Assembly (NCBI RefSeq): GCF_036894955.1 | Contig: NZ_CP145905.1 | Location: forward strand, 3,862,501 to 3,926,500 | Origin: Paenibacillus sp. KS-LC4 | GTDB lineage: Bacteria > Bacillota > Bacilli > Paenibacillales > Paenibacillaceae | DNA length: 64,000 nt | Direction: 5' to 3' | In this document: piece after piece, positions 39,805 through 49,312 of the stretch | How positions within the stretch are numbered: the stretch's first letter is position 1 | Layout of the letters: each line of letters begins with the position of its first letter | The notes under the pieces: model-generated | The model's input: the letters and a program-made list of their open reading frames with translations, nothing else | The model's database searches: none | What the model was told of the DNA's origin: nothing | Translations under genes and position numbers: made by a program

Positions 39805-42353
39805 GAGCGCTCACCACCCGTAATATAGCTCTCGGCTTCTACCGTCCTGCCCTCAACCGTCACTTGAGTACGGTTATAATTTACAATGACGTATATTCCA
39901 TTCTCATAAACCGTCTTAAAAACACCTTCATCCAGCTTGTCATGCGCGGTAATCCGCTCGTTTCGAACGCTCCTCAGCACGGCGTTCACTTCGTGATAGA
40001 TGTCCGAGGCTTTATCTAGCCATAGCTTGTAATTGACAGCATAGAGATAATCGTATTCACTATCCTTTACCTTATAGTTCGGCTCGTAAATCCATTCGAA
40101 GTAAACACCCGCTCCATATTCCAAATTTTTCAGCACATATTGCTTTTCATTCGTATAAGCGGAAAGATTATACGGCGCCCCGGCGTATTCTATAAATCCA
40201 CGAATGACCATCTGATAGAAGGGGATTTCTTCATCCTCAAGCTTAAATCCGCTGCCAGACAGCGGTGCATTCGTAATGTCGGACAAATACGCCAGCGCAT
40301 AGGCATTTCCGCCGTTAGCCATCATGAGCAAATTTCCATCTCGAATTTTGCCCAGCGCCTCGCCCGATATAGTTTCGGACACCGTTCGATCAATTTGTCT
40401 ATTTTTACGAAAATCGCTATTCAATTGATCGGCCAAATCCTGCAGCGCGAGGCCTCCAAGCTGAAAATTACGAATGCCTTTGAGCATGGAATCCGTATAG
40501 CCCGGTACGAGCCGTGGGGATATGACATAGGATGGCGATTTGGTTCCATCCCGTCGATTGAGTGCCCGATCAAGCGGATATAGCGTGGCAGGAACCTCTC
40601 TTAGCGTTCTTGAAGCTTCATCGGACTCATTGAATCCTTCTCCTGTAAGCGCAGTCAAAACGGCAACCTCCGGGTACAGAGAAATCCCCTTGCTTTGAGC
40701 AAACGCCACAAATTGCTGCAATCCCTTGCTCCCCCCGATTTCCTCATCGACCTTCATATGATCCATGACCTTATGATCAAGACCGTTATTGAACCAGCCA
40801 GCATACTTGAGCTTAATATCGTTTATCTCACGCTGCTGCAATTGCTCGACAATGATCTGCGCTTGCTCGAATGTCGTAAGCGGTTCAAGGGCCCGGTAGG
40901 GAATGCCCACGAAGTGCTTCTGCTTCGATATGCTTCCTACTAGCTGCAAATAGAAGGGCGTATTTACTTTCGAATCGTCAGCCTCGCGCTTAAGTAACCC
41001 ATTATTTTTCTCCAAATATTGCTGATAATAATGGGCCATTCCTTGGTAAGAGGCTTGCTTGCCACTTAGAAAAGCATAACGGATCGTATAATCGCTTTTC
41101 ATCGGATTTTCTTGAAATTTTGGGAGAGAACGCTGCTGCCCATTCCCATCCAGATAAACGGTTCCCTTATTGATCACATAAAAATTCGGATAAACATAGT
41201 TGTAGCTGTTCAACCTGCCTCCAATGTCCGCGTGGATAGTAGCAGCAGCAGCCCCCTGCTCAATGATCCCAAGAAAAGCTCCGCTTTCCCGAATGATCCC
41301 AAACACGGGGAGTCTCACCTTTTGTTCTCTAGCTGCATTTTCTGTCCTGTCTATCGTTTGATCCGACCCGTAGACAGGCTGCTGATAGGCCGGATATTTG
41401 GTTTTTCCATTGTTAAAGTGGATAAGGGCACCGGAACCGTCCGGAACGAACAGGGAACCGCCCTCATCCTTACCCCCTGCACCAAAAAAGCTGAGGAGCG
41501 AAATCGTGTTCACGGGATATTCCTCGGGATAGCGGATGCTGGAAACGGGAATTTTGGCAACTAAGCTGTCCTCATCCAGCGTATATTCAATCGTTGCTTG
41601 AAAAATGCGCGCGGCGGGCTTCTCCTGCGTAAATTGAAGCTCGGTCATGTCCTCCTGCAGCTCCGCTTCTGTATAACCCGATTTCTCCAATGCGGCGAGC
41701 GCCCGCTCCAATTGAAGCCCGTTTAATGCGCTGTCATTTCTTCTATAGACCGCTTTTTCCGCATCCTCCTTATAGGCAATGAGAAATGCTCTTTTTCCTG
41801 ATTTGTCCAGCCTGCTCGATAATTGCTCGAAGCGGGCCTTGCTTAGCATTTGAGGTAAATCCTCTGCTGTTTTTGCGCTCGTGCCAAATTGATAAGAAAC
41901 GCTGATCCCACTCGGAATCTCTGTGACATTGATCTGTTTATGGGCAACACTGTCTGTGTAGGAATTAATAGAGTTGATCTGGCCGAAGCTGTTATAAAAA
42001 TCAATTTTTATTTGAGAGGACAATAAATCCTTGTTTACTCCCGTAGCAAGTGAATCCGAGTCTCGATCAAGCGGGTTGCTGTTCCATATTTCACCCGTAT
42101 GTTTAATAAGAACCGCTATCGCCCCAGTCTGATCCTCTACGAATAACCGCAGTTGCTCGTTTTCAGCTACTCCCTTCATACCGGCGACACGAGAATCCGT
42201 GAAAGCAGCGCTTAAGGTCTTGCCTTGGGTAAAAACCGGCAAAGCCTGATTACCATCCTCCCTATGCTCGCCAGATGGCGTAGCGGAGCAGCCTGCAAGG
42301 ATCATCCCGCTCAGGAAGCATGTGATCAACAGGGCTTTTTTGGCTATATTCAT
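39801..42353 (-). CDS. DUF5696-type large lipoprotein of a sugar-transport cluster
   Basis: 850 residues. A lipobox LAGCSA follows a short signal (about residues 1-22), so it is lipid-anchored outside the cell. The sequence (GVAENEQLRLFVEDQTGAIAVLIKHTGEIWNSNP; SLLSFFGAGGKDEGGSLFVPDGSGALIHFNNGKTKYPAYQQPVYG; RYAFLSGKQASYQGMAHYYQQYL) looks like the DUF5696 proteins that Paenibacillus carries beside sugar transporters. The later part (YAGWFNNGLDHKV...GISLYPEVAVLT) has a TIM-barrel-like, GH-like feel, but no catalytic pair can be named. Function unknown; perhaps substrate capture or hydrolysis at the surface. Confidence 0.7.
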   Translation of the reverse strand: MNIAKKALLITCFLSGMILAGCSATPSGEHREDGNQALPVFTQGKTLSAAFTDSRVAGMKGVAENEQLRLFVEDQTGAIAVLIKHTGEIWNSNPLDRDSDSLATGVNKDLLSSQIKIDFYNSFGQINSINSYTDSVAHKQINVTEIPSGISVSYQFGTSAKTAEDLPQMLSKARFEQLSSRLDKSGKRAFLIAYKEDAEKAVYRRNDSALNGLQLERALAALEKSGYTEAELQEDMTELQFTQEKPAARIFQATIEYTLDEDSLVAKIPVSSIRYPEEYPVNTISLLSFFGAGGKDEGGSLFVPDGSGALIHFNNGKTKYPAYQQPVYGSDQTIDRTENAAREQKVRLPVFGIIRESGAFLGIIEQGAAAATIHADIGGRLNSYNYVYPNFYVINKGTVYLDGNGQQRSLPKFQENPMKSDYTIRYAFLSGKQASYQGMAHYYQQYLEKNNGLLKREADDSKVNTPFYLQLVGSISKQKHFVGIPYRALEPLTTFEQAQIIVEQLQQREINDIKLKYAGWFNNGLDHKVMDHMKVDEEIGGSKGLQQFVAFAQSKGISLYPEVAVLTALTGEGFNESDEASRTLREVPATLYPLDRALNRRDGTKSPSYVISPRLVPGYTDSMLKGIRNFQLGGLALQDLADQLNSDFRKNRQIDRTVSETISGEALGKIRDGNLLMMANGGNAYALAYLSDITNAPLSGSGFKLEDEEIPFYQMVIRGFIEYAGAPYNLSAYTNEKQYVLKNLEYGAGVYFEWIYEPNYKVKDSEYDYLYAVNYKLWLDKASDIYHEVNAVLRSVRNERITAHDKLDEGVFKTVYENGIYVIVNYNRTQVTVEGRTVEAESYITGGERS

Positions 42354-42369
42354 CTCTATGCCTCCTCCC

Positions 42370-43005
42370 TTAACTTCTCAAAACCATTTCTTGATAGATA
42401 ACGGATATAAAAGCCAGCATCTGTTGGATTAAGCTAAAGAACAATAAGCTTAAGAAGGCCATAAACCCCATAGCTGCAATCGTCAAAATGATAGTTCCAA
42501 TTGTTTTGGACGGGGTATATTGATGAACTGTCATATTGCCGACAAAGAGCAGAAACACGCACCAAATCATGGCGATGCTGCTGGAAAAATGATAAAACGC
42601 CGTCTCCTGCAGCGAAATGAAATTGCTCAACAAAATCCAAGGTAGATGGATTATAACGAACGGTATTAATGCAAAGCATGTTGAAGTAAAGATGTCGACA
42701 AACTTCCCTTCCCCATCCATTAAGGTCGTCAGCGACCAATTGGCCACACACCAAAACAATACAGGAACAACGACATACAAAATCTCCATAAAGCTGTTCA
42801 AACCATTTGGATTAACGAGGTTGACTACAAACCCGCTGTACTGGCTCTGCATAATATTGGTCACAGCAAGCAAAAACAAAATCACAAAAGAAATGACGAT
42901 ATTCGCCTTTTGATTGCGGTCATATTTTAGCTCCCAATAGCCATTAAAGGGATGCATAATGAGATAGAAAGGGTATTTGTACAGCTCACTGTTCAATGGA
43001 GGCAA
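42370..43005 (-). CDS. Yip1-family membrane protein
   Basis: 211 residues, TTG start with GGGGG eight bases upstream. Five hydrophobic helices; the opening YPFYLIMHPFNGYWELKYDRNQK and the later VFLLFVGNMTVHQYTPSKTIGTIILT fit the YIP1 domain. The function is not known in bacteria. It overlaps the preceding NHL/TPR gene by 20 bases and is followed by the DUF5696 gene after 16 bases, so the three form a unit inserted between two permease pairs. Confidence 0.7.
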   Translation of the reverse strand: MPPLNSELYKYPFYLIMHPFNGYWELKYDRNQKANIVISFVILFLLAVTNIMQSQYSGFVVNLVNPNGLNSFMEILYVVVPVLFWCVANWSLTTLMDGEGKFVDIFTSTCFALIPFVIIHLPWILLSNFISLQETAFYHFSSSIAMIWCVFLLFVGNMTVHQYTPSKTIGTIILTIAAMGFMAFLSLLFFSLIQQMLAFISVIYQEMVLRS

Positions 43006-44449
43006 TCTGGCGTCCCCCTTTCTTTTTTCGATACTTTTTAATCAACAAGGCAACGATCACAAGTCCAAGCATCCCCGTCATAATCGCAGTAAAATGCTCC
43101 CGCAGCACTTGCTTGCGATAAAGCAGGAACGCCTTCGAATAGCCTTTCTGATCCATACTTTGTTTAAAATATTGCATAGCCTCGCCATAATCTCCCTGCC
43201 GAATCAGCGCTTTGCCAATTCCCGCGTAGGCGAATTCCAAATTTGCATTCATATTGATCGTCTGTTGAAACAACTTATGGGCCTGCTCTTCATCGCCTTT
43301 ATAATAAGCCCTAACCGCCTCATTTAAGGTGCGACCGTATTCCGTTGATTGAAATACCGTGATTTCACCAAGCGCCTTATCTAATATAAGGTAATCATCA
43401 CCAACACGCTCAAGTGCCACTGGCGTATGGAATTCACCCAATTGATTGCCTAGCCCGCCGAAAACATACATAAGATGTCCGTCGCCATTGTAGGTGAAAA
43501 TTCGGCCTCTATTGGCATCCAAAATGGCGTATATCTCGCTGCCTGCGACATCAATATCGACCAATCGGGTTGGACCATCAGCCGTCATAAAACGAATATC
43601 TCCTTGTGGAGGAAAATAACCTTCCTCCCTTAAAATATCGCCGCCCCGTGCATTTAATTTTCTGACGTTATTTTGCATTTGACTATTTGTCGCATAGAGG
43701 AAGCCTTCATCATTAATATCCAAATTGGAAAACTCCGTCGGCGTGAACATGACCATCTGGCTCCGCTGCGCTTGGGTGGACAGCATTTTCCAAAAATACT
43801 CAACTGGGCTGAAAGACACACGGTTTGCGCCAATAAATGATGTGAATTCGCCATTTGCATTAAATTCCATAAATCCGTCGAAAACACCAATTGCCATCAC
43901 ATAGACTCGCTGCGCCTTATCCACGACAACTCTTACCGGCTCAAATTTAAAGGAATCTTGCAGCAGCTCCGACTCGGGCGACTCGATAACCTTCACCAGC
44001 CTGTCGTTTTGATCAAGATGAACGACTCTTTGATTTCCTGTATCAGCTACGAACAGCTGCTTCTCATCCGTTACGAATAAACCTTGAGGACTTTGGAACG
44101 TTTCCTCCTTGCCCTCATGGACGTATGAAGTAATTACTCGCACCAGCTCAAATTGCTGATTCAGAATGACGACACGATTATTGCCTGTATCAAGCAAATA
44201 AATCTGCTTATCAGCTGTAACATGCAAATCGCTCGGCTCCTTTAACGCTCCAATCCCCATGCTCTCGCCGTGCCATAAGCTTGTTGCTTTGTAGGCTGCT
44301 GGAGCGGCTACCGTATTCCCCCAAAAGGAATAATTGTAAGCGCTATCATCCTCCGCCGCCTTGGCGATCGTTCCTCCCATGCCCATGCTTATGAGGCAAC
44401 AAAGCACAATGAAAAGGTATACCTTCGTCTCTAATCCGCCTTTCAACAT
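42986..44449 (-). CDS. Exported NHL-repeat/TPR protein with C-terminal membrane anchor
   Basis: 487 residues. Signal peptide about 1-31 (AKAAEDD). NHL-type beta-propeller blades follow (PSDLHVTADKQIYLLDTGNNRVVILNQQ; PQGLFVTDEKQLFVADTGNQRVVHLDQ; TRLVDIDVAGSEIYAILDANRGRIFTYNGDG), then a TPR pair (NEAVRAYYKGDEEQAHKLFQQTINMN; LEFAYAGIGKALIRQGDYGEAMQYFKQSM) and one membrane helix near residue 460 with a Lys-rich tail inside. Such a propeller-plus-TPR may hold transporter parts together outside the membrane. The role is inferred only from its place in the array. Confidence 0.7.
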   Translation of the reverse strand: MLKGGLETKVYLFIVLCCLISMGMGGTIAKAAEDDSAYNYSFWGNTVAAPAAYKATSLWHGESMGIGALKEPSDLHVTADKQIYLLDTGNNRVVILNQQFELVRVITSYVHEGKEETFQSPQGLFVTDEKQLFVADTGNQRVVHLDQNDRLVKVIESPESELLQDSFKFEPVRVVVDKAQRVYVMAIGVFDGFMEFNANGEFTSFIGANRVSFSPVEYFWKMLSTQAQRSQMVMFTPTEFSNLDINDEGFLYATNSQMQNNVRKLNARGGDILREEGYFPPQGDIRFMTADGPTRLVDIDVAGSEIYAILDANRGRIFTYNGDGHLMYVFGGLGNQLGEFHTPVALERVGDDYLILDKALGEITVFQSTEYGRTLNEAVRAYYKGDEEQAHKLFQQTINMNANLEFAYAGIGKALIRQGDYGEAMQYFKQSMDQKGYSKAFLLYRKQVLREHFTAIMTGMLGLVIVALLIKKYRKKKGGRQIASIEQ

Positions 44450-44465
44450 CCTGCACGACTCCCTT

Positions 44466-45347
44466 CTACTCTTTCATTCCGGAAGTTGCCATCGTCTGAA
44501 TGACGCTGCTCTGGGAAATGATAAACAGTGTGATCGGAACTACCATCAAAATTAGCGCGACTGCCGCACCGACGCCAGCTCTGGCAATTCCCCCTTGCGT
44601 AATTTGACCCAAAGCATAATGCAGCGTCTTTAAATTTTCACTATAGATAAAGCTGCCCCCATCGGTTCCCCATAACATAGGAAACTGTAAGATCATAAGC
44701 GTTAACCATGCAGGCTTCACATTCGGCATGACTATGCTCCAAAAAATCCGGTATTCATTAGCACCATCTATTTTTGCCGCCTCCAGCAAAGCATCCGGTA
44801 TTTGCTCCATGAATTGCTTCATGAGGAATAGTCCTAACGGAAAGGCAAGTGACGGTATAATAATCGACGCATGCGTGTTAATCCATCCAAGCCAGGACAT
44901 CACCATATAGTTGGGAATTGCCGTTACATGCCCAGAAAACATTAAGGACAGCACCACTATGGAGAAAAGCGTCTTTGATCCCAAAAATCGGTATTTCGCC
45001 AGCGGATATGCTGCGGCCGAGGCAAGAAAAATATGGCCGGCCGTACCTATAATGGTAATGATTATCGTATTTGCAATATATCGCGTGAGCGGTACCCACG
45101 AATTGCCCATGATCGCCACCAGGTCAAAAAAGTTATCCAGCGTCGGATTGTTCACAAATATACGTGGCGGGAAAATAAACAGCTCATCGAGCGGCTTAAA
45201 TGCATTGTTCACGGCATAAATCAAGGGCATAGCCATAAAAGCGCCGAATAAGGCCAGTAGCGCGAATAGCAAAAAGCTGACGAGAAAGGAGCGATTAAGC
45301 TTTTTGGGCGTCCGAAGAACCGCAATCATTTTCATGGCCAACGTCAC
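44466..45347 (-). CDS. Carbohydrate ABC transporter permease, MalG type
   Basis: 293 residues, GTG start overlapping the upstream stop by four bases (GTGA). Six membrane helices; the EAA loop is LLEAAKIDGANEYRIFWSIVMPNVKPAWLTL. CUT1 family; partner of the permease encoded immediately upstream and of the giant binding protein before that. The second permease pair in this array. Confidence 0.9.
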   Translation of the reverse strand: MTLAMKMIAVLRTPKKLNRSFLVSFLLFALLALFGAFMAMPLIYAVNNAFKPLDELFIFPPRIFVNNPTLDNFFDLVAIMGNSWVPLTRYIANTIIITIIGTAGHIFLASAAAYPLAKYRFLGSKTLFSIVVLSLMFSGHVTAIPNYMVMSWLGWINTHASIIIPSLAFPLGLFLMKQFMEQIPDALLEAAKIDGANEYRIFWSIVMPNVKPAWLTLMILQFPMLWGTDGGSFIYSENLKTLHYALGQITQGGIARAGVGAAVALILMVVPITLFIISQSSVIQTMATSGMKE

Positions 45348-46303
45348 TCACCAACCTTTCGCAGCATTTTCTGTGTCAGCATATTCGTGCCTATCATAAT
45401 GATAAAAAGTACCGTTGCAATGGCCGAAGCATAGCCCATCTCAAAGCGAATCGAGCCATAGTCCATCAGGTGAGTAACTACCGTATGCGCAGCATAGTTA
45501 ACGCTTGGAAAACCAGCCAGCGCAATCGAGATGTCCGCAACCGCGAAGGCACCGGTAATTTGCAGGACGGCCCCGAATAATAGCTGCGGCCTCATAGAAG
45601 GCAGCGTAATAAACCACAATTCCTGCCAACGATTGTTAATGCCATCAACGGCGCCCGCCTCGATCAACGTCTGATCAATCGTTTGCAGGCCCGCGATAAA
45701 GGCGAGAAAGCTCGTGCCCAGGCTCAGCCATAGCTGGACGAGAATGACGATCGGCAAAATATATTTCTCATTGGTCAGCCATAAAATCGGTTCCAGCATA
45801 AATCCATATTTGATTAGAAATCCATTTAAATAGCCGTAGCTATCTCCAGAAAATACGATCAACCAAATAAAAAACACATTGCCAGAAATGGATGGCGCAT
45901 AGAAAATCAAGGTCATGACTGCACGAATCTTCGGTGACAGCTCATTGATGATCCATGCAAATAGAAAACAAGCGATATAGCTGACAGGGCCGGTAATGAC
46001 CGCGAACATAAAAGTATTTTTCAAGGCAATCATGAATACATCGTCGTTAAGAAACAGTCTTGAATAGTTTTGCCAGCCAACAAAACGCGGAAATTCGAGC
46101 ACATTAAAATAAAAGAAGCTCAGGCCTAAAGAGAATACGACTGGAATGACCGTAAATGAAAAGAAAATAAGCATATATGGACTCATCAAAATATAGTGAT
46201 GCTTGTTTCTTTTCAGCTCCTTTAACGTATGTGCCCATTTGGATGTTTTCGTTGGCTGGATGAGCTTAGGAATGGTTTTACCTGTTGCTGTTTTAGCCTG
46301 CAT
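45344..46303 (-). CDS. Carbohydrate ABC transporter permease, MalF type
   Basis: 319 residues with GGGGTG seven bases before the ATG. Six membrane helices and the EAA loop LIEAGAVDGINNRWQELWFITLPSMRPQLLFG. It lies 16 bases after the binding-protein gene and overlaps the next permease. An N-terminal cytoplasmic extension of about 30 residues is usual for this subgroup. Confidence 0.9.
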   Translation of the reverse strand: MQAKTATGKTIPKLIQPTKTSKWAHTLKELKRNKHHYILMSPYMLIFFSFTVIPVVFSLGLSFFYFNVLEFPRFVGWQNYSRLFLNDDVFMIALKNTFMFAVITGPVSYIACFLFAWIINELSPKIRAVMTLIFYAPSISGNVFFIWLIVFSGDSYGYLNGFLIKYGFMLEPILWLTNEKYILPIVILVQLWLSLGTSFLAFIAGLQTIDQTLIEAGAVDGINNRWQELWFITLPSMRPQLLFGAVLQITGAFAVADISIALAGFPSVNYAAHTVVTHLMDYGSIRFEMGYASAIATVLFIIMIGTNMLTQKMLRKVGE

Positions 46304-46319
46304 CGGCTTTCACCCCAAT

Positions 46320-49217
46320 CTAGTACGGTAAGTTGAATTCCTTTCGCTTAATAGCAATTTCATCATTAATGTACAAAATATAATCAGATAACGCCTCGCG
46401 TGGATTCTCATTTCCATTGACGACTTTTCGGAAGGCATTATCCAGATGCCTGCCCGTGAAATAGCCGCCTGGAACCTGCGGAATTCCTCTCACCCACTGC
46501 CATTGGCTCTCTAAATTTTGGTAGTCCTTTATCGGCCAAGGCAATTGCCCCAGCGCCTCCATATTTGCTGTCGGATAACGTGCAGCTTCACCCATCAGCC
46601 CTTCCATCTCGCGTCCGTAAGCCACTTGGGTGTCCTTGTCCGTCCACCACTTCATAAATTCCCATGCCGATTCCTTGTCTTTCGCATTCTCCAGCATCAT
46701 CACTGCGGTTGTATGGCTTGCAACCTCATGATTGATCGAGCCGTTCTGCTGCTCCATGCCGGGCACGATTGTAAAGTCCCATAGTCCTTTAATTTCCGGC
46801 GCCATAACCGTCAGTGCATTGTAGGTCGTATAGTCCGCAATGCCAACGGGCATCTCTCCCGTCCGAAAGCGATTAGGGAAGTCCGCCTGCAAAGGGAACT
46901 TGTAGTTCGTATAAAACTGCGACCATCTCTTGAAGGCCTCCATCGCTATCTCGGAATCCAATGCGCTTTTTTTGTCCTCATCCCGATAGAACGCTCCGCC
47001 ATTTTGGTACAGCAGCATCGCGAAAGTCGCGTTCGGAACGAGGTTCGCGTTATTCGTTACTGCCTCAATAGGCAAATAAATCTCCATATTATGCTTTTGA
47101 AGAACAGAGATCATGCTGTATAATTGCTGCCAGGTTTTAGGGGGCTTCAATTCCAGCTCCTCCAATATATCCTTGCGATAAAACAGCATGGGAAATGTCT
47201 GCTGCTCCGGAAGAGCATACACCCCGTTGCTGTACGCATACGGTTCCAGTGCGCTGTCGCGGAATCGAGAGGCTACCTCTGTAAAATCAGCGAAGCTCGA
47301 TAAGTCCGCCGCGGCGTTCCGCATCGCATAGTTGACGGGGACCTCTTCGCCAATTTGCATGGCAACGTCCGGCCCCTCTTCAGCTAACGTGGCTGGTAGA
47401 AGAATGTTGCCCGGAACGAGCCTGAGCTTCACTGAAATATTCGATGCTGATGTAAAGGAATCGTCAATCAAGCTTTTCAGCACTTGCGCCTGATCCCGCC
47501 CTGTCGTAATCCAGACGGTTATGGAATGCTGATTTTCTCCTGTATTTCCAATGCTGTCATAGTCTTCGGTATAAGAGGCTATATAGCCACCAAGCTCGTG
47601 CTTGAGTCGACCAAGCGCCGTCGCCTCCGCCTGAGGGAGCTCTCGATCTGGCGAGGAGACAACCAAATAATCAAGCGTCAGCGGTTGTTCACGTACGGTC
47701 AAAATCCATGTTCCAAGACCGCCGACATTAATTTTGAATGCATTCAAGCGCCTCGCGACGGTTTCCGGTTTATCCACCATTTCTTCCAATTGACGAACCA
47801 TCGTATGCAGAACCGCTACTTTGTCGCTGCGCTCCCCCGTTGCTTGCTCCAAGTAATTAGCCACGCGTTGTATCGTTGCCGCTTGCTCCTGAAACACCTT
47901 CGTCATCTCCGGTATTCGCTTCTCCAATTGATAATCGCGGTACGGGTCCGGTGTATTCGAGGTAATCATCAATATTTTCCGAAACATTTCATTAAGCTGC
48001 AAAACGCTGGACTCAATCGTTCGCAGCAGCGGCGCAATTTCCCCAAGCGAAACCTCCATCCGAATTCGATGCGTACCTTTCGTCAGATGGAATAAATAAG
48101 GCTCTGCTCCTCCGAGTACGTTCATCTGCCAGTTCATATCGAATTTAAACGGGATTCGCTTCATTTCCGTAAACGGGTATTGCCCGTCAATCATCAGGCT
48201 GCGTGTGCTGTATACGCCCCGAAGCTGATCCTGCTTCCTCTTAAGGGCAATTTGATACAGACCCTCCTCCTCCACCTCAACTTCCCACTCTATCCATTGC
48301 CCTGGCAGCTTCCAATTCAACCCGCCAATTGTATTGACTCTAAGCTTGGAAACATCGTACGGAACAACCGACGAGCTTGATCTGTCGATAAGCGGGCTTA
48401 AGGTTGGAGACGACTTCAACACCGCCTCTTCCGCCTGGATCATCACGTATTGCTCTTTAACAGGCGCTAAGCCTGCGGCTTCATATTCTTTTTTGACCTC
48501 CGCATACGCTTTGGCCGCTTTCTCCTGATACAGCTCGATATAATCAATAGCCATCGGCTCCCGTGATGACGTCAGCGACAAGGTTTGCTGCCCTTGGTCA
48601 AAATAGAATAAATACGGCTCGTCATAATAACCGCCGCTGTCCGTTAAAGTCTTGAGCTGCCATGCCGGCTTCTCGACCTGTCTTGGGCGCAGATCGTTTC
48701 CTCTGTCGTCCCTTCTTATAGCTTCATCCAGATTGCCCCATAGTCGGTTGAACAATAGCATTTCCGCACCCTTGAACGGTACTTTATCATTAATGGCAAG
48801 CTGCCTTTCAATCGCTGAGCTTTTCCCCTCTATGGGGTAATAATGAATTCTAATGTTATACAGCCCCGATTCTGCCATCTCCATATTCCAGCTAATGGTT
48901 CCAGCCTCCGGCGTAATGACCGCTTTGCCATCCAGCCCTTCAAACCGATCTGCCATTTCAAAGCCTTCGCCAACCGTTTTCGAGAAGCTTTCTCCTTCGA
49001 TTCGAATAACCTGAGCCGGGCGCTGGGCAGTCGAATAGCTTTTCAAATAGTCGTCATAGCCTCCCTTGACATAGGTATGTTCTCCCATCTCAAAAGCACT
49101 CATAGCTTGAACCGTACCCCTATCAGCTTGATTTTGAGGATTAAAGCCCCAAATGGACAAAAAAAATAAAACTAGAGCAAGTATAGCGATTGCATATTTC
49201 TTCGCTTTGCTGTTCAA
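46320..49217 (-). CDS. Very large sugar-binding protein with N-terminal carbohydrate-binding-like modules
   Basis: 965 residues from the TTG at 49217, which has AGGAGGGGA six bases upstream; the ATG ten codons earlier has none. One N-terminal membrane or signal helix. Two jelly-roll-like segments follow (about 65-235: IRIEGESFSKTVGEG...ISWNMEMAESGLYNIRIHYY...MAIDYIELYQ; about 255-400: YVMIQAEEAVLKSSP...EVEVEEEGLYQIALKR), each like CBM35/CBM6 modules. A coiled-coil-like stretch and then a family-1 solute-binding domain (about 540-940: VPVNYAMRNAAADLSSF, NGVYALPEQQTFPMLFYRKDILEEL, VGIADYTTYN) end it. Ordinary binding proteins have 430-560 residues. No lipobox, so the N-terminal helix probably anchors it. 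It precedes the permease pair. Confidence 0.8.
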   Translation of the reverse strand: MNSKAKKYAIAILALVLFFLSIWGFNPQNQADRGTVQAMSAFEMGEHTYVKGGYDDYLKSYSTAQRPAQVIRIEGESFSKTVGEGFEMADRFEGLDGKAVITPEAGTISWNMEMAESGLYNIRIHYYPIEGKSSAIERQLAINDKVPFKGAEMLLFNRLWGNLDEAIRRDDRGNDLRPRQVEKPAWQLKTLTDSGGYYDEPYLFYFDQGQQTLSLTSSREPMAIDYIELYQEKAAKAYAEVKKEYEAAGLAPVKEQYVMIQAEEAVLKSSPTLSPLIDRSSSSVVPYDVSKLRVNTIGGLNWKLPGQWIEWEVEVEEEGLYQIALKRKQDQLRGVYSTRSLMIDGQYPFTEMKRIPFKFDMNWQMNVLGGAEPYLFHLTKGTHRIRMEVSLGEIAPLLRTIESSVLQLNEMFRKILMITSNTPDPYRDYQLEKRIPEMTKVFQEQAATIQRVANYLEQATGERSDKVAVLHTMVRQLEEMVDKPETVARRLNAFKINVGGLGTWILTVREQPLTLDYLVVSSPDRELPQAEATALGRLKHELGGYIASYTEDYDSIGNTGENQHSITVWITTGRDQAQVLKSLIDDSFTSASNISVKLRLVPGNILLPATLAEEGPDVAMQIGEEVPVNYAMRNAAADLSSFADFTEVASRFRDSALEPYAYSNGVYALPEQQTFPMLFYRKDILEELELKPPKTWQQLYSMISVLQKHNMEIYLPIEAVTNNANLVPNATFAMLLYQNGGAFYRDEDKKSALDSEIAMEAFKRWSQFYTNYKFPLQADFPNRFRTGEMPVGIADYTTYNALTVMAPEIKGLWDFTIVPGMEQQNGSINHEVASHTTAVMMLENAKDKESAWEFMKWWTDKDTQVAYGREMEGLMGEAARYPTANMEALGQLPWPIKDYQNLESQWQWVRGIPQVPGGYFTGRHLDNAFRKVVNGNENPREALSDYILYINDEIAIKRKEFNLPY

Positions 49218-49312
49218 TTCTTCTCCCCTCCTGCTGCTAGAGATCAAATATTTCGAACAGCCCCCATTAAAAAATCGCTCAATAGGGACTGTTCAACCTT
49301 CGTCAGGAATCG

